A stretch of 64,000 nucleotides of DNA from Reticulitermes speratus (taxonomy: Eukaryota; Arthropoda; Insecta; Blattodea; Rhinotermitidae), in assembly GCA_021186555.1 (NCBI GenBank), contig JAJKFL010000006.1:34655478-34719477 (forward strand). Direction: 5' to 3'. The notes under the pieces were generated by a model, which saw only the letters and a list, made by a program, of their open reading frames with translations, did no database searches and was not told the origin of the DNA. The position numbers were made by a program, and so were the translations under genes. How positions within the stretch are numbered: position 1 is the stretch's first letter; each line of letters opens with the position of its first letter. Shown here piece after piece: positions 1-39,269 of this stretch.

Positions 1-662
1 AAATTGCCTGAAATCCGTGGTCAGCTGGGAACTGCAACTTATTTGAATCTGATTATTCTAATAACATAGTACTTAAAACAATTTTAAAGTCTTCTGGGAT
101 GTTACATCACGTCGATTTGTAAGCAGTCACCAATATTTTGAGGGATTATAATGCCTTCATCTTCAGTGTCAAGCAGTCGTCTCTTCTTGGTGTGCTTGAC
201 CCAAAAGATGAAGAAACTACAGTCCTGCAGATGTCGATAACCACTTAACAATCAACAAGTCTTAACACCTCAAAAGACCTGAATCATCAGTAACATCCAC
301 GTATAAAATCAAATCTTGCAAATTTCAGTCAATTAAAAATAAGTTTCTGTAGCTCTTAATAAAACTAAGAATGTAAAATATACAGCACCATATATAATGT
401 ATTCACACATGCTGGATGCATTTACCACACATATTTGCAGCACGATTTTCTATGGTACAAACTGTAGAAGTGTTTGAACTTTCCTGGGGTTTACAACTGT
501 AATTAATTTTACCGTTTCATTTACACTCCAGTTTATGCAATTGTTGGCACTTTAAGACAGTGACATTTTTGAGGGCACATGATTTTTGCATGTGTGTCTG
601 ACATTCTTGTTGAATGATGATTGCATGCTGCCATATTAAATGAATTATTATGTTTTTTTTAG
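1..662. other. Intron of kinase gene, first array unit
   Basis: Bases 1-340 align with the pre-exon part of later array units. About 270 bases after that (roughly 360-640) have no counterpart in the other units. No exon or RNA gene recognised besides the exon starting at 663. Confidence 0.7.
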
Positions 663-24226
<23,564 letters not shown>

Positions 24227-25110
24227 GAGAAGAACAGAAGATGATGGCTAGCAATTCTTCGGTCCGGACTGTGTCAGTTACACGTATATAGACCTATGAG
24301 AAGTGGAGGTGAAGAGACCCACTAAGAAAACTATCTACATAGTGCGTCAAGAATGTAAGAACTGTTTGTGTGTAAAAAGGGTTTAAAGAGTTATTGAAAA
24401 ATATCTTTATTGCGTGCAACATGTTGGTACCCACATTACACTACTCTCCACATGGTGGTCATGTAAATTTAGTCACCTGTCATCGTGGAACAAGCTTTTG
24501 TATGCCTTCATCAAAAAAGGTTGCTGTCAAGCCTTGCACAACGTGTTCTGTTTCTTGGCCACTCATCAGACTCTGGACGGCCAAAAGTTGCTCGAGGTGG
24601 AGAAACAAGTGACAATCACGCGGTGCAACGTTGGGACTGTATGGAGAGTGCTAAAAAATTTCCCACAAACAGTGAACATATTGTCTCTTGACCACGTACA
24701 GTACATTTCCTGCAGCAACAGAGTACATCTGCACTCACACTGCCAGTGCACAATGTAGTGGACAAAATATTTACTGTACCTGTCTGGTAGAACATGGCAT
24801 GTGCCATGACAGTCCTTCCTTAATTGTAGGTTGTATAATTTATTGTAAATTTTTGTTAATACATATAGTGCTCTAAATACAGGAACTGATCTTTGTTGTA
24901 TGGTGAAAAGGAGAACATGCAATGGGCCACTTTTGGCCTTCCTAAATTGTAAGTTGTATACTTTATTAGAAAATGTTGTTAATTTTAAGTTTATAATTAG
25001 GTAGAAAATGTTGTGAATAAACTGTTGCTCTAAATACAGTCATTATTCAATGTTAGTGTGATGAATATTTGAAATTTTTGTAATGGTATGTTAAATAAAT
25101 TGGTATTTTT
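24227..25110 (+). other. 3' UTR of the kinase gene with candidate poly(A) signals
   Basis: Non-coding sequence following the TAA stop. AATAAA hexamers lie at 25016-25021 and 25094-25099, either of which could end the transcript. Short open frames here have no recognisable protein similarity. Confidence 0.6.
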
Positions 25111-26835
25111 TCTATACATTATTTTTATTATCCTGGGCTATAATACTTGACATATTATTTGCCTCATCTGCCCTTAGAATCACACTTACATGGATCAAAG
25201 AATTTTGGGAAACTGTTGAAACGTATGGTAGGGGCAACTTGCACATACAACATTAGAGAAGAGTCAAAGTAATGAACCATAAGTTATTAAAAATAATGGG
25301 TGAATAAGTAGCAGAATGTAGTTACATATTTTTGTGAATTGCCAGATTACCAATACTGTTGTTCAGCATGCAAACACACATTGACAGCTTGATACCTAAC
25401 ACATGACAGAAACAAAAAACCCTTGCATGGTGGTGCAACCGCTAATAATTTAATAAAACCACAACCCCTTGGCCACACCACCCAGCAGGGAAGTTACTAA
25501 CACAGGCATCTCTGGCCCAAACTATAATTTCAAGAATTTACAGATCTGGCTCATATCACAGACGTTCATACAGAAAGCAATTAATCAGTGCAATGTTGGA
25601 GGAGGTAAGGGAAGCAGAAAGGGTGACAGAGCCAAAGAGTGTCCACATTGATAACATAATAAAGAGATGATTTGTCACTGTACACAGTAATTCTCCTTTC
25701 AAGTTAATGCTAAAGCTGACACTGCTTTTTTAAGTGCACTTTATTGAAAAGGGAAAAGAGTAACAGCTTCATGCTCTCTTAACGTCTGCACTAGATCCAG
25801 GTGGGCGATTATATTTATTTGTGTATTACATATTTAATGACACTTTCTGTATGTCAGACTTCCTACACAGCAACCAATGATGAAATGATCAGTACAATTC
25901 ATTACTTATGAAGTGGAGCAAAATATAAATCACAAATATTTTATCAAATTTTTGCAGAACTGACTCAAGCAGGAGGTAGGACAGTGAGTTTGAGATCCAT
26001 TAACTTATGAATTAAATAGGAATAAAGAAGAATTGCCTCAACAGTGAAGGAGCTCGTAGAAAAGATGTACTAACATTAACTCAAGTGTAGATGTAATTGT
26101 TTGGGTCCATCAGTGTAAATTTCAATGGAACACATCATCTGTTGATCATATATTCTGCATTCGTTAAATACTCAATAAAAAAAAGGGGGGGGGGGAAACA
26201 GAGAAGGTGTGCATCAGTTACTTATATAGTTCAACAACATACACATTCAGGTTTGAGGAAGATTTTGTGTAATATCCTCCCTGAGTTTGCTCTACCTGAC
26301 ATATTAACAAGCACATGTGCCTTTGGATAGCACAGAGCCCATAGCATACCTCGTTGTGCTGACTGAAGCTTTCCCATCATTATATGGTCTCTTGCTGGCT
26401 GCTGAATGTGCCCCATAATAGAGGATGGCTCTACTGTCTGGGCCAGAACCACGGACTTAGATTGCCCTGCAAGAGGACCTTATTCTCAGACGATCTCATG
26501 CTTTGACAGTGCAAGCATACTGCAGGCACAAATCAGATCATGACTGCTATTCCTCTTCAGTGCACCCATCAGAGGCTTTAAGGTGGAGTTTATGCTACCT
26601 GGACCATGCACATCAGATCTGTGGTCACATCAGTCATTGTAAGTGAAGGGTCTAAGAGCCAAGTGTGAGGCAATCTCCAATTGCCCACAATTGCAGTGTG
26701 AAAAACAAGTAATGGTACTTGGAACACCAGAATTTCTTTCTTCTAAATGCAGCATGAAATGTAGTGTCATAATGAGATGATGTATGTTTCAAGTTTGGAG
26801 TATTAATCAGTTCCCTGAATTTAATTTTTCATATA
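25111..26835. other. Intergenic, nothing recognised
   Basis: AT-rich sequence with an A/G homopolymer tract near 26177-26197. No coding potential beyond short random frames. Confidence 0.45.
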
Positions 26836-27010
26836 TGAAAAATTGTATGCGAGTCTTGAGGTTCCGATGATGGTGTGATTGAGGACTCTGTTTTTCTGGA
26901 ATATGATGCTGCATAATGGTGTAATCGGTTTCTGATGTTTTGAAAGGACATAATGCCTTTATCTTCAAGGGTCCAGAGGCCTATGAAGAAATGATGCCTT
27001 TGCACTAAAA
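26836..27010 (-). repeat. Dispersed repeat relic
   Basis: Minus-strand translation has NIRNRLHHYAASYSRKTESS, resembling a pseudo-peptide that recurs in many cockroach/termite database proteins derived from a repeat. The relic at 53.4 kb looks like another part of the same consensus. Based on memory of the pattern, not on a search. Confidence 0.35.
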
Positions 27011-27041
27011 GGCTATTGCTGGGTTCGAACTGTACATGCAA

Positions 27042-28982
27042 CTTTATGATAAACAGATGTTACTTATTTACACATAAACATGAATACCCTTATGTGTTTC
27101 ACAGATAAAAATGTGGTTTTCATTTAACAAAATTCAAAATGAATAATACAGTTCTTTGGTTGTATTCTCACATCGGGGATATCAGAAATACATTTCAGCA
27201 ATTCATATTGCATTCTGTTACATAGTTTGTCTCTCATTTTTTAGGTGTGGTACAAGTGTTTAACCTCTTTACTCTGAATGTGGTAAACTGAAAGGCAACT
27301 GTTAGTAAGTAACTGGGGTAGGGAGCTCTCTGAACACCTGCACAAATATACCAGTATCAAGTAAGTCATAACTGAAGACCACACTCCATAAACAGGAGAA
27401 AAATATGAGAACATGTTCTTTATATTCTAACACACATAATGTACAGCTAACCTTAGTCTCCTAGCAATATTCTTTTTCTAATTGTGTGGTAGCTGAACAC
27501 ATTTCTGTGCTTATGTGAAAGTAAAGAGTTGAATCCCTCCTTTTCTTGGGTCTTCCTAAAGGCAGGATCTGAAGCAAAGTTGGAGAGCAATGGCTATAAA
27601 GCATCATCTTGTTTAAAACCATTATGCATAGGACATGTACAAAAAAATGTTCACTTACCCAGATTTTACTATATGTTTTATTTAAACATTTTAATTAATG
27701 TAGCTAGTTTAATGGGTGTACCAAACACAATGTAAATATATACAAAACCTCCATTGTAACCAAGCCATAAGGTTTATTGTATGCTCTAATACCTGATGTG
27801 ATGTCACATTGTATTCCCAGTGTTTCTGTAGTATCTGATGAATGTGGAAGATCTGATCAGTGTTGATCTGTTATATCAAAATCCACACTGATGAGCCCCA
27901 GTATATGGATTTAATTTTGAGAGAATGTGGAATAAATTTTGTACGTAGTTGATAAGAGTTACATGCCTTTGTTTCTAATTCCTATGCTGTTTTAGCACTC
28001 TTCCTATAATAATTTACAGTAACACACGCCTTCCACTGGTAAGGCAAAAAAGATATTGCCCTTTTAATGATCTGTGGAAGGAAACGAAGAAGTAGACAGA
28101 AGGAGCCAGTGTTATGACAGCCAAGAAAAGTACCGTGGTGCTGGATGTGGAACTGCTCCTCACAGTTTTAAGTCTCCATGAAAAATGTATAGGTGATTCA
28201 CTTTTGAGGTAAGTTAACTTACACCAAACTCTTGAAAAGGAGCTTTCAAGAGTAGGTGAAGATTACCACACGACGCCGTGTAATAACCCAGAAGACCACA
28301 GATTTCAGGTGAAGATCAAGTTTCTAACAACACAGATGTTAGTCCTGATGGGAATAAAACTTCATGGGCCCTACTTTGATCAAGGGAATCTTACTTTATA
28401 CAGGGACGTATTTATAAAAATGTGTAAAACTAGATAAGGAAAATTAACAAATACAGGTGAGATTGACCTACTGACTGATAAAGACAAGGAATCTGTTGTG
28501 GAACTTATATTGGAATTTATGAAACTAAAGTAGTAACATAATGCATTTCTCTAAGGTTTTGACAATGGCATATCTTGTTTGGAATAATTCACTTAACCTT
28601 TAAAGTACCAGGCTTTTTGAAGATCCATATCCCCAGCTGGCCCGATTTAAATACAAATCTCTGTTAGGCAGTGCCTTTTTGTCCACAGTGGGCCAGCTAG
28701 GGATGCCACTACCATGGCTTAAAAGACACAGTGGTCCTTTAACGCTTAATAGACTTTGTCCTTTGTTTTGTATTAAAAACACATTTAAAAACATTTCTCT
28801 GAAAGATAACTGAATGAAGACTAAATGATACAGGTTCTTGACATGACTATAAAGATATCAGTGTGATCTAGATGCATGTATCCATAAAGTGGAAGTATGA
28901 AGTAATGTCTTTTATGTGTAACACTGTTTTATGTACTAATTGTGTGTTACTTTATATTTTGTTAATTGTGTCATGTAATATA
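27042..28982. other. Intergenic, nothing recognised
   Basis: About 1.9 kb of AT-rich sequence without recognisable exon, repeat family or RNA gene. Confidence 0.45.
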
Positions 28983-29451
28983 ACTACTCCATGGAGCAGA
29001 GTCCTTCTTGAGAAGCTAACAGGTTGTCAGCTAGTCAAGAAATTCCCCGCATTTTATGGAACCCGAAGGTTCATTACCGCACTCACAAGAGCCCGCCACC
29101 TGTCCCTATCCTGAGCCATATCAATCCAGTCCATGCCCCCCCATCCCACTTCTTGAAGATCCATTTTAATATTATCCTTCCATCTATGCCTGGGTCTTCC
29201 AAGTGGTCTCCTTCCCTTAGGTCTCCCCACCAAAACCCTGTATGCACCTCTCCCCTCACCCATACGTGCTACATGCCCCGCCCTCGATTTGATCAACCGA
29301 ACAATATTTGGTGATGAGTACAGATCATTAAGTTCCTCGTTATGTAGTCTTCTCCATTCCCCTGTTACCTCGTCCCTCTTAGGCCCAAATATCCTCCTCA
29401 GCACCCTATTCTCGAACACCCTCAGCCTATGTTCCTCCCTCAGTGTGAGAG
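28983..29451 (-). mobile_element. 5'-truncated LINE insertion with 13-bp target duplication
   Basis: Direct repeat GTCATGTAATATA at 28970-28982 and 29452-29464 brackets 469 bp. The minus strand carries the C-terminal end of a LINE reverse-transcriptase protein. Loss of everything upstream is the usual 5' truncation of target-primed insertion. The tail is a family I associate with cockroaches and termites. Confidence 0.88.
29054..29419 (-). pseudogene. C-terminal fragment of LINE ORF
   Basis: 121 codons open: FENRVLRRIFGPKRDEVTGE, then [19 protein letters not shown] and [14 protein letters not shown]. It corresponds to the region beyond the RT domain, like the GHILRRN part of the ORF at 9960. 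A few residues normally present between KSR and AGHVARMG are missing, an in-frame deletion by comparison with my recollection of the family. No endonuclease or RT core, so not functional. Confidence 0.8.
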
Positions 29452-29464
29452 GTCATGTAATATA

Positions 29465-31414
29465 CTGGTTCTAAACTGATAATCTGGTATTTTCTTTAAA
29501 TCAGTTTATGGGTTCCTAATGCAGGTTTTAGTTACTCAGAATATCTAGAACAAAAGTCTATAAATTATACACTTTTGTGATTCATTATCACAAATTGATT
29601 TATTCCTTTATTACTTAAGGAGTATAATTCTCAAATAATGTGTCTATTTGCAAAAAAGATTATCCAAATAGCATTTAAGTTGTGAGAAAGCAACTTCTGT
29701 GTGTGTGTGAGAGAGAGAGAGAATTTGTGACATGAACCTGAGCACCTATTGAAGTTGTGAAAAGTTGCGCTCATGACCAGTGATAAGGTTAATAATTTGT
29801 GTTCTTCAGTTTCTCTACATGAAAGCATGATTGTTGAAATCAAAGTGAATTTCTGCCTGTCACATATACAAAGATACAACACTTACAAGTATGCTTGTGA
29901 AACATGCTCATTGTGATATGCCATGATTATTGTTCTCTTCTGTCATGGATAGTACATAGGCACAGATATGTGAAGATGGACAGGGATTTTTCCACTCTGC
30001 TTCCAGATCAAATGGAGAATGTTTGTTTTACAGGCTTCACTTTTTAAAAATATATTTTGCAAACCCAGTCAGGTCTAAAAATATGGTTTCTGTGAGAAAT
30101 GAAAATCAGGAGAGGGAGGAACATTGATTCTATTCTCAAGTATGTCCTTGGATGAATTTATATGTGTAGTTTAGTAGTTTAGTTCTGATTTGTTGTCAGA
30201 AGCAAGAGGGTAGGTCATTCTGAAGCCTTACTGGCAAAGTAATCTGCTTAATACTAGGAACTGAAGGCCAGAGTACTTTACATGTTATTTGACACATAAA
30301 GAAGGCCATATATAACATTGACCCTTTGTTTTGAAGTTGGCAAAATTTCAATCCAGTGTATAATACATAATACAAAATGTTATTGTATTAAGTTGTAAAA
30401 ATATTTCATGAAATGTGTTCCACCTAAGTCCTAGCACTGAATGCTTGAAAAATAAGTGCATTTAGCATGAAAACTTTAAGTCAAACTGGGACCTTCAAAT
30501 CCTAGTAGCCATATTATCTAATATGGACACAAATCTGTTTAATACTAAGAGTGCAAATTTGTATGCATACAATCCAGTCAAGTTAAACAATCTTACCATA
30601 ATATTCAATACTTACAACATGCAGATTTTATGAAGCTCTACTAAGAGGTAGTTTTTATGGATATGATAATGGCTGATGACAGACGACTGTTGGCAGATTA
30701 ACTACTAGTATTTTTAGGCACTACTGCAGTCAGTACCTGTACTATGTGTTACCATAACCTTGCACAACGTCATTATGATTATATTGTACAGAAAAACATT
30801 AAAGACAGACCAATAACATTCATTGTCATTAGAAACTTTACAGACAAATTCACTATTTTTTGTGTTGATTAAACTATAGCAATATGTAATTCTTCAAAAT
30901 TTAAAATTTGTTTTGTATGCAAATTTGTTCCATTAATACATTTTTACATATAAGTGGCCTCATTGATCAGAGTCCTTTTGGGAAAGACTGGAAATTCCTC
31001 ATGTAGTCAACAAATTTCTGCTAACTAATCAAAAATGAGAAGCACATTAAATACAGTCTCCTTAAGTGAAGGAATTATAAATTATTCTGTTATTACAACA
31101 TTATTTCTTGGTATGTTACTTCCTTCTTTCTTTCTTTCTTTCTTTCTTTCTTTAATTCTTTTTATTGTGTATTAGGAAGCTACAAATTTGGGTATTCCTT
31201 GGCTATCAAATGGGGATATGCTCTGCTACATTTTCTCTGAAAATTCCCCATTTGTAACACTTGTCTTAATTGTTAATTGTGAGAGTTATGTAGGAAGTCA
31301 AGTTGTTGCATCTTTCAAAAACAACTTAAATGTGATTTTAACATTTTAAGGGCTAAAAGAAACAAGGCATTGCTTTGTTTGAAGGTTCCCACACTTTGCC
31401 TGCATGTTTTGATA
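29465..31414. other. Intergenic; contains a TTTC microsatellite
   Basis: No exon recognised. A pyrimidine (TTTC)n run lies at about 31123-31153 and a GA run at 29706-29722. Confidence 0.5.
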
Positions 31415-31605
31415 AGAGTAGTGTTAAGAAGCAGATGAGTATGGAGTACTGATGGAATAATACTGACAGGGGTAACTGAAATACTTGGATAGAAACCTGT
31501 CCCAGTGCCACTTTATCCGCCATAAATCTCATATGGACTGGCCCAGGTTTGAGTCCAGTCATCTGTGGTGATAGGCCAGTGACCAACTGCCTGGGCTATT
31601 GCGCA
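31415..31605 (-). mobile_element. tRNA-derived SINE (family C), minus strand
   Basis: On the minus strand a box A-like CCAGGCAGTTGG and a box B-like GGACTCAAACC (31546-31556) are followed by AAAGTGGCACTGGGACAGGT and TATTATTCCA. The same order occurs in the plus-strand copy at 43.5 kb. The translated body (VALGQV..) is a frequent pseudo-peptide in related genomes. Confidence 0.6.
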
Positions 31606-32430
31606 AACCTTTCAAGCACTGGTATCCAACTTGTGGCCCATGGCCACATTTGTAAATGATGCTGTAAAAAATTATGCAATAATTTAGGCAGTGAAGTACA
31701 CCACTAATTTTTTTTTTTTTGTGTGTGTGGCTGGCGAACTGGCCCACAATAACAGTTGTGGCCCTTTGCCAAAAAAAGGTTGGATGCCCTTGATTTAAAG
31801 TGTAAGTCAACCAGTAAAAAGCTAACTAAGAGCAGAGCTAACAGGTTTCCTGTCTTGACCCAACACCTTGATGTGGTCTTACTAAGGACTTTGTTACAAA
31901 TGGCAATATGCCTTGTTGGAGGGGAAGACCTTTGGTTGTTTGGATGTCTGGGGTTTGAACCCAGAGTGGCTCAGATTTTTAAGCTGAGGCCCTTGCGATC
32001 TGGTGAGAGTAGTCATGTTAGCTGAAGACTTCCCTGATGGTGGGGAGAGGGCCTGGAGGCCATGCTGCCTGTTTTAATTTTACCCTGGCACTTACCTCAC
32101 AACTGCAGAAAATCACAGAAAACATCAGTGAGGGCACAGGTGTAACTTGGCTAATAACACTGGGGAGTGGGGGAGGCAAATCGACCATGGGTATTAGGAA
32201 TGTTTAATTTACGGAGGAGTCAAGTTAAAAAGATAGGGAAGATCGTTGGAATGCAGGTTTTTCATTTTTTCTGTCTTTAGACCACCCAAATAATCATTTA
32301 GAAAATATTTTTTATTTGCCCCTCTTCAACTCAGTAGCAAAAAAACTATTCTTGGGTATAAAAAATACTAGAGGGGCATTTGCCCCCCCCCCCCCTTGTC
32401 CCCCCCCCCCCCCCCCCCCCGAGTCATGCC
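31606..32430. other. Intergenic with possible tRNA-like relic and C homopolymers
   Basis: Near 31950-31970 a box B-like GGTTTGAACCC occurs in what may be another SINE relic. Interrupted poly-C runs lie at 32383-32395 and 32400-32420. No protein exon recognised. Confidence 0.4.
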
Positions 32431-35084
<2,654 letters not shown>

Positions 35085-35250
35085 GGTGCACAGATGTTCC
35101 AGAAATGCAGGCACCAGTTTAAAATTCTAGGTGCCAGAAGGGTGACATGAATTAATTTCCATGCTGAGGACCCACAGATATTAGGCGCGACCACACAAAA
35201 CTTAGTTTCCATGGCAACCTGACACCCAGGATTTGTGCACATTTTGTCTG
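35085..35250 (+). repeat. Dispersed repeat D, copy 1
   Basis: Shares AAAATTCTA.GT.CCAGAAGG, GGTGACATGAA, CTGAGGACCC, TATTAG and GGATTTGTG in the same order and spacing with 49455-49625. No ORF or structural ends recognised; type unknown. Confidence 0.7.
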
Positions 35251-35429
35251 AGGCGTGTACATCTGAAACCTGTTCATGTCATGGCTGTGGCAGTGTAGAT
35301 GCCATAGCTGTGCATTTAACTTAATAAACACTGGCAGATGTATATGTAGAACAGTACAGTCGACTGGGTGAGTAGCTAGTATGGACAGCATTATAGTGCA
35401 GCTTGAAGATTGTGTATTCGGTAATGCAT

Positions 35430-36345
35430 CTGTCTAAACAGGACCATAGGGCAATGATTCAGCTTTTCAGAGTGGAAGGATGTCACCCTGCCAAAATACA
35501 TAGGTGGATTGGTGTCATATCGTGCCACATGCAGGCAACAAATGACTGACATGCCAAGATTGGTACAGGCTCACATTTTTGCTAATCCAGAGAACATTGC
35601 ATGAGTGTAGAATGCTGTGTGTGAGGACAGGCCTCAGACTGTTTGCTGCTGCTGGTGGAATTGAATCTGTCAGTGCTGTGCATGCAGTCATATGGGATCT
35701 TGGATATCACAAGTTGTGCTTCTTGTGGGTCCCACATCAGCTGAAGCATATATACACACGGATGTCATATCAATATCTCCAGGACATCTGCAGCTGTGCA
35801 GTACTGAGGGTGATGTGTTTCATTGGTGGATTGTGGCAGAAGATGAGGTGTGGTGTCACCATTTTTTTTTGTACCTGGGGGAAAACCAGCAGGCATGCAG
35901 TGGAGATTCCTCATTTCACCCAGAATAAAGAAATTGTCACAACCATCCACTGATAAGGTGATGTTGACTCTGTTCTTTGACGGTGAAGCACCCCTGCTTC
36001 TGGAACTCAAATTTCGTAATGACACAATTGTTGCAAACCAGTCATGTCAGACTTTTCAAAAGCTGTATATCACGATCAAGTGCAAATGTCTGGGTAGACT
36101 TACGGCATCATCCTGCTGCATGACAATGCGTATTTCCACACGGCCCACAGTGGGTGGTGCTCAGACATTCTGCATATCAGTCCGACATATTTACATGTGA
36201 TTTTGATGTCTTTGGATCATTTAACGAAGCCCTCAAGGGTTGTGGTTTATGTCAGACTGTAATTTGCAGGAGGTTGTGGTACAGTTGGTTGCAGATGGAA
36301 TATGCCAACCTGTGCATAGGTGGGACTCCTGTCTAAATGCCTATT
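35430..36345 (+). pseudogene. Mariner-family transposase relic
   Basis: Plus-strand fragments in shifting frames follow mariner order. HRAMIQLFRVEGCHPAKIHR is the N-terminal HTH. Next come DLGYHKLCFLWVP, then EDEVWCHHF at the first catalytic acidic position, and TSTDKVMLTLFFDGEAPLLL. LLHDNAYFHTA carries the second Asp, followed by CDFDVFGSFNEALKG. Numerous frameshifts and stops mean it is long dead. The family moves by cut and paste into TA. Confidence 0.82.
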
Positions 36346-37651
36346 GTGATTTGTTTCTAACTTTTGCGGTACTTTTATTTGTGGTCATACTTGAATAGGT
36401 TTCAGTTCTATGTGCATCATGTAAAGCAGTTCACTTTTCACTTGCAGATATACTGTAGGTTTGTGTGGGTAAATACTGTGCTCATACTAACAAACTAGAC
36501 GAAGCCGACTGTAACTACAAGTGTGCAAACTGGTACAAAAACGTGTGAGTGTGGAATAGTTGTTGGTTTGATGTAACCCATGCCTGTTACTGTATAGCGT
36601 AAGGTACTCTTGCCTGATTCAGCACCAGAAAGGTTCATAACGGTTTACTGCACCTTGCTGTTGGACTGGTGGTTATGGTGTGGGCTGCTGGTGGTCTGAC
36701 TCATTGGATTCTGACAGTTTTGGCCTTCTGTACGCAGCATGGGCATATGGAGCTTAAGATAGATTGTTAGAGAACACATGGATTCAGAGGAGCCTGTGTA
36801 GTCATACATGAAGGCAAGAAAGAAAGGGATGGAGTTGGGAGGTGGTAGTACACTTTACATTCCTTTAACGTAGCTGCTGGTTCCATGTGCTGCCATTTAG
36901 TCCCTGTTGCTGGAAGTACTTGGCCAGGTTCGGTACCTGTTGATCTCGGTGTCCTACCTCTTCTATACTTCCTTTATCTCTTTGGAACAACTGTGGATTG
37001 AGGTTGAATTATTGTCCAGACAACCATGTTAACCATGTTCTGGGAAATGTTCTGGGGACTGACTTCCTTTGCATATCCCTCCAGTGGTTGCTTCCTCCCC
37101 CAGCATACCACCTTGTATTCTCCATTCATCTGACCATTCTCTTCACATGAATAGTGATAACCATGTGATGGCTTTCAGGAATGACAAGTGCTTTAGGCTG
37201 GGTGACAGGATTGAGGAGGCTGGAGGGAAATGCGGCAGTAGACAAAGAGTAGAAAGCCTGGATCATGGCTGTCCTTACCTTTCAGTGGTACTTATTCAGC
37301 AGCCTCAGTGTAGTAACAAAACTGAAAACATTTTTCTGATCTGTGTCATGACATCTTTGTACATTATGTTGAGGTTGACTAGTTGGACATTGTCAGTTGC
37401 CATGATTATATACCCTCAGGGTTGTACATCATGGTGAGCAGTTACTGATGATATGTTTAATGTATTTTGACATGGGTAATAGGTTTATTAATGTGTGTCA
37501 GCTGTACACATATCAAAAAATCAAAATTTGGTGATGTGAGGTCAGGTTTGATTTGGATAGTTTAACTTTGCTGCTGTTATACATAGTGAGCTTATATCAT
37601 GAATTCTGCGACATGTTTGGCAGTGCATGTTATTGAAATACATATATACAT
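36346..37651. other. Intron, no recognised feature
   Basis: A 122-codon open frame at 37069-37437 has no recognised domain and no splice or start support; treated as chance. Nothing else seen. Confidence 0.45.
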
Positions 37652-37662
37652 GTTCACTATGT

Positions 37663-37915
37663 TTTATTTATTTATTTATTTGGCCAGTTTTTGTTAGTGA
37701 TACTCATTGCCTTAGGCTGTATAGAAAATGGTTGGATGATAATGAATAGCAAAGATGTGGAAGGGAGTGGTTGTTGCTTACTTTTAGGTACTGTTGGCAT
37801 TTCTCTGGAAGGACTGAGGAAAACCACAACTTACAAAAGGCTTGACTCTGGGCTGAGATTTGAACTCAGGACCTCCCATATATGAAGCAGGAATGCTAAC
37901 CACTCGATAACCATA
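37663..37915 (-). mobile_element. tRNA-derived SINE (family B) with AAAT tail
   Basis: On the minus strand the head reads GAGTGGTTAGCATTCC (box A region), then GAGTTCAAATCTC (37855-37867, box B). The body ends in (AAAT)n, seen on the plus strand as TTTA repeats at 37663-37681. An imperfect flanking repeat (TCACTATGTTTT near 37654, TCACTGCGTTTT near 37921) may be the target duplication. Confidence 0.8.
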
Positions 37916-37932
37916 TTTGGTCACTGCGTTTT

Positions 37933-39269
37933 GTACAGTTTGTCTTTTTCTGTGTCGCATTTTGTTTTTGCAATCTAAATAGCTTACTTTGTCATCTTAG
38001 TCAATGTGATTTGACCTTGCACATAACAGAAGGTCTCTTCATGAAAATTTCTTGCATCTGAGATCATCCTATTCACTGTTAACTTGTACGTGTGATGTTC
38101 ACTACATCAGATCTCAGAGGGCTGTTGAGGGAAACGTGACAATCTACATACTTGTATTTCAACATAACCCGTACAATGTTACATTCAAATAACCTCCTTA
38201 AGATGTAAGAATAAGGCATACCTAGACCTTTTGTTGTGTATTGTTGCATCATCCAGTAAGTATTGTCCATTAACACGGTGATAGCTGCTAGGAATGTGAT
38301 AGATGCACATGTGCAATATTTCGTGGTAAATGACAAATTGCTACTATCCATCCTGAAGGCATTCACACAGCTCACTACTAGGTACTCGAGGTGCTTGATG
38401 TTTGCAGTCTGTGTGTAGTAGTCACTGTCACTCCCACCATTAGCAGTCCTCCAGTCCCCACTGTAGTCAACACCCCCTCCCCTGGCACTTTCCCAGACAC
38501 GCCCACCCACCATGGGGATCATCATCTGGTGTGCCATCTATACATAGTAGCTAATTGTATGAAATGTCTGATGTCAATCTACAAGCAGTGAACCAAACGT
38601 TCTGGTCCAGTGGTTGGCACTTTTGTGTCATGTTCAGGTGGTCCTCGATTTAAATTGGTCCAGATATTGGATATTCTCCCTGATGTTTGTCATTGTCTTC
38701 CGCAGTCTATCTGCACAAATTTTGGAAATGAACCGCAGATTAATTAGGTCAGGACTGATTCTTCACACATCCTTTTCAATTGTCTTTTACTAAATTTGAT
38801 GGTATATGATCTGTTTTACTGACAGCATTGTTAAACAAAGCATGAAATGCAAGTTATTTTCAGCACAAATATTTTGGCAGCTTGTTCACCACTAGATGCA
38901 TTTACTTCAGCTTTCATACATTCAGAAAGAAAAAAGAAACGTTAACTTAACATTCCCAGGTAAATCTAAGACTTGAGTGTGTTAAAGTAACTGTAACACA
39001 TTAAAAAGTAAACACAAGACCCACCATCCACACACTTATGAAAGATGTGGAAGTAGCAACTGTAAGTCAAGTGAAAGTATGACAGTAAGAACCAAATGAC
39101 ACAGAGCATTAAGCACTAGGGCAATAATAACAAGAAATATGTGTGATACTTAGTGGCAGTTGTATCAGTATACATGTGATTTGCGTAGTATGATTATAGT
39201 ATGCACCTTACCTTTAAGAAGACTTAGTTTTGTACTGCTGCACATTAATTGAATAATTTACGTAAAACA
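37933..39269. other. Intron; possible tRNA-like SINE head near 38,600
   Basis: TGGTCCAGTGGTTGGCAC at about 38608 resembles box A of tRNA-derived SINEs, followed by a weak box B at about 38640. The 152-codon minus frame at 38079-38537 shows no recognised domain. Otherwise nothing. Confidence 0.4.

Noticed and set aside
32383..32420. C-rich run as a regulatory element
   Set aside because: Interrupted homopolymer; more likely a simple repeat or sequencing-prone tract than a specific site.
37069..37437. 122-codon open frame
   Set aside because: No recognised domain, no splice or promoter support, ordinary for 30 kb of intron.
38079..38537. 152-codon minus-strand frame
   Set aside because: Longest unexplained frame in the intron but shows no recognisable motif, and its composition looks like non-coding DNA.
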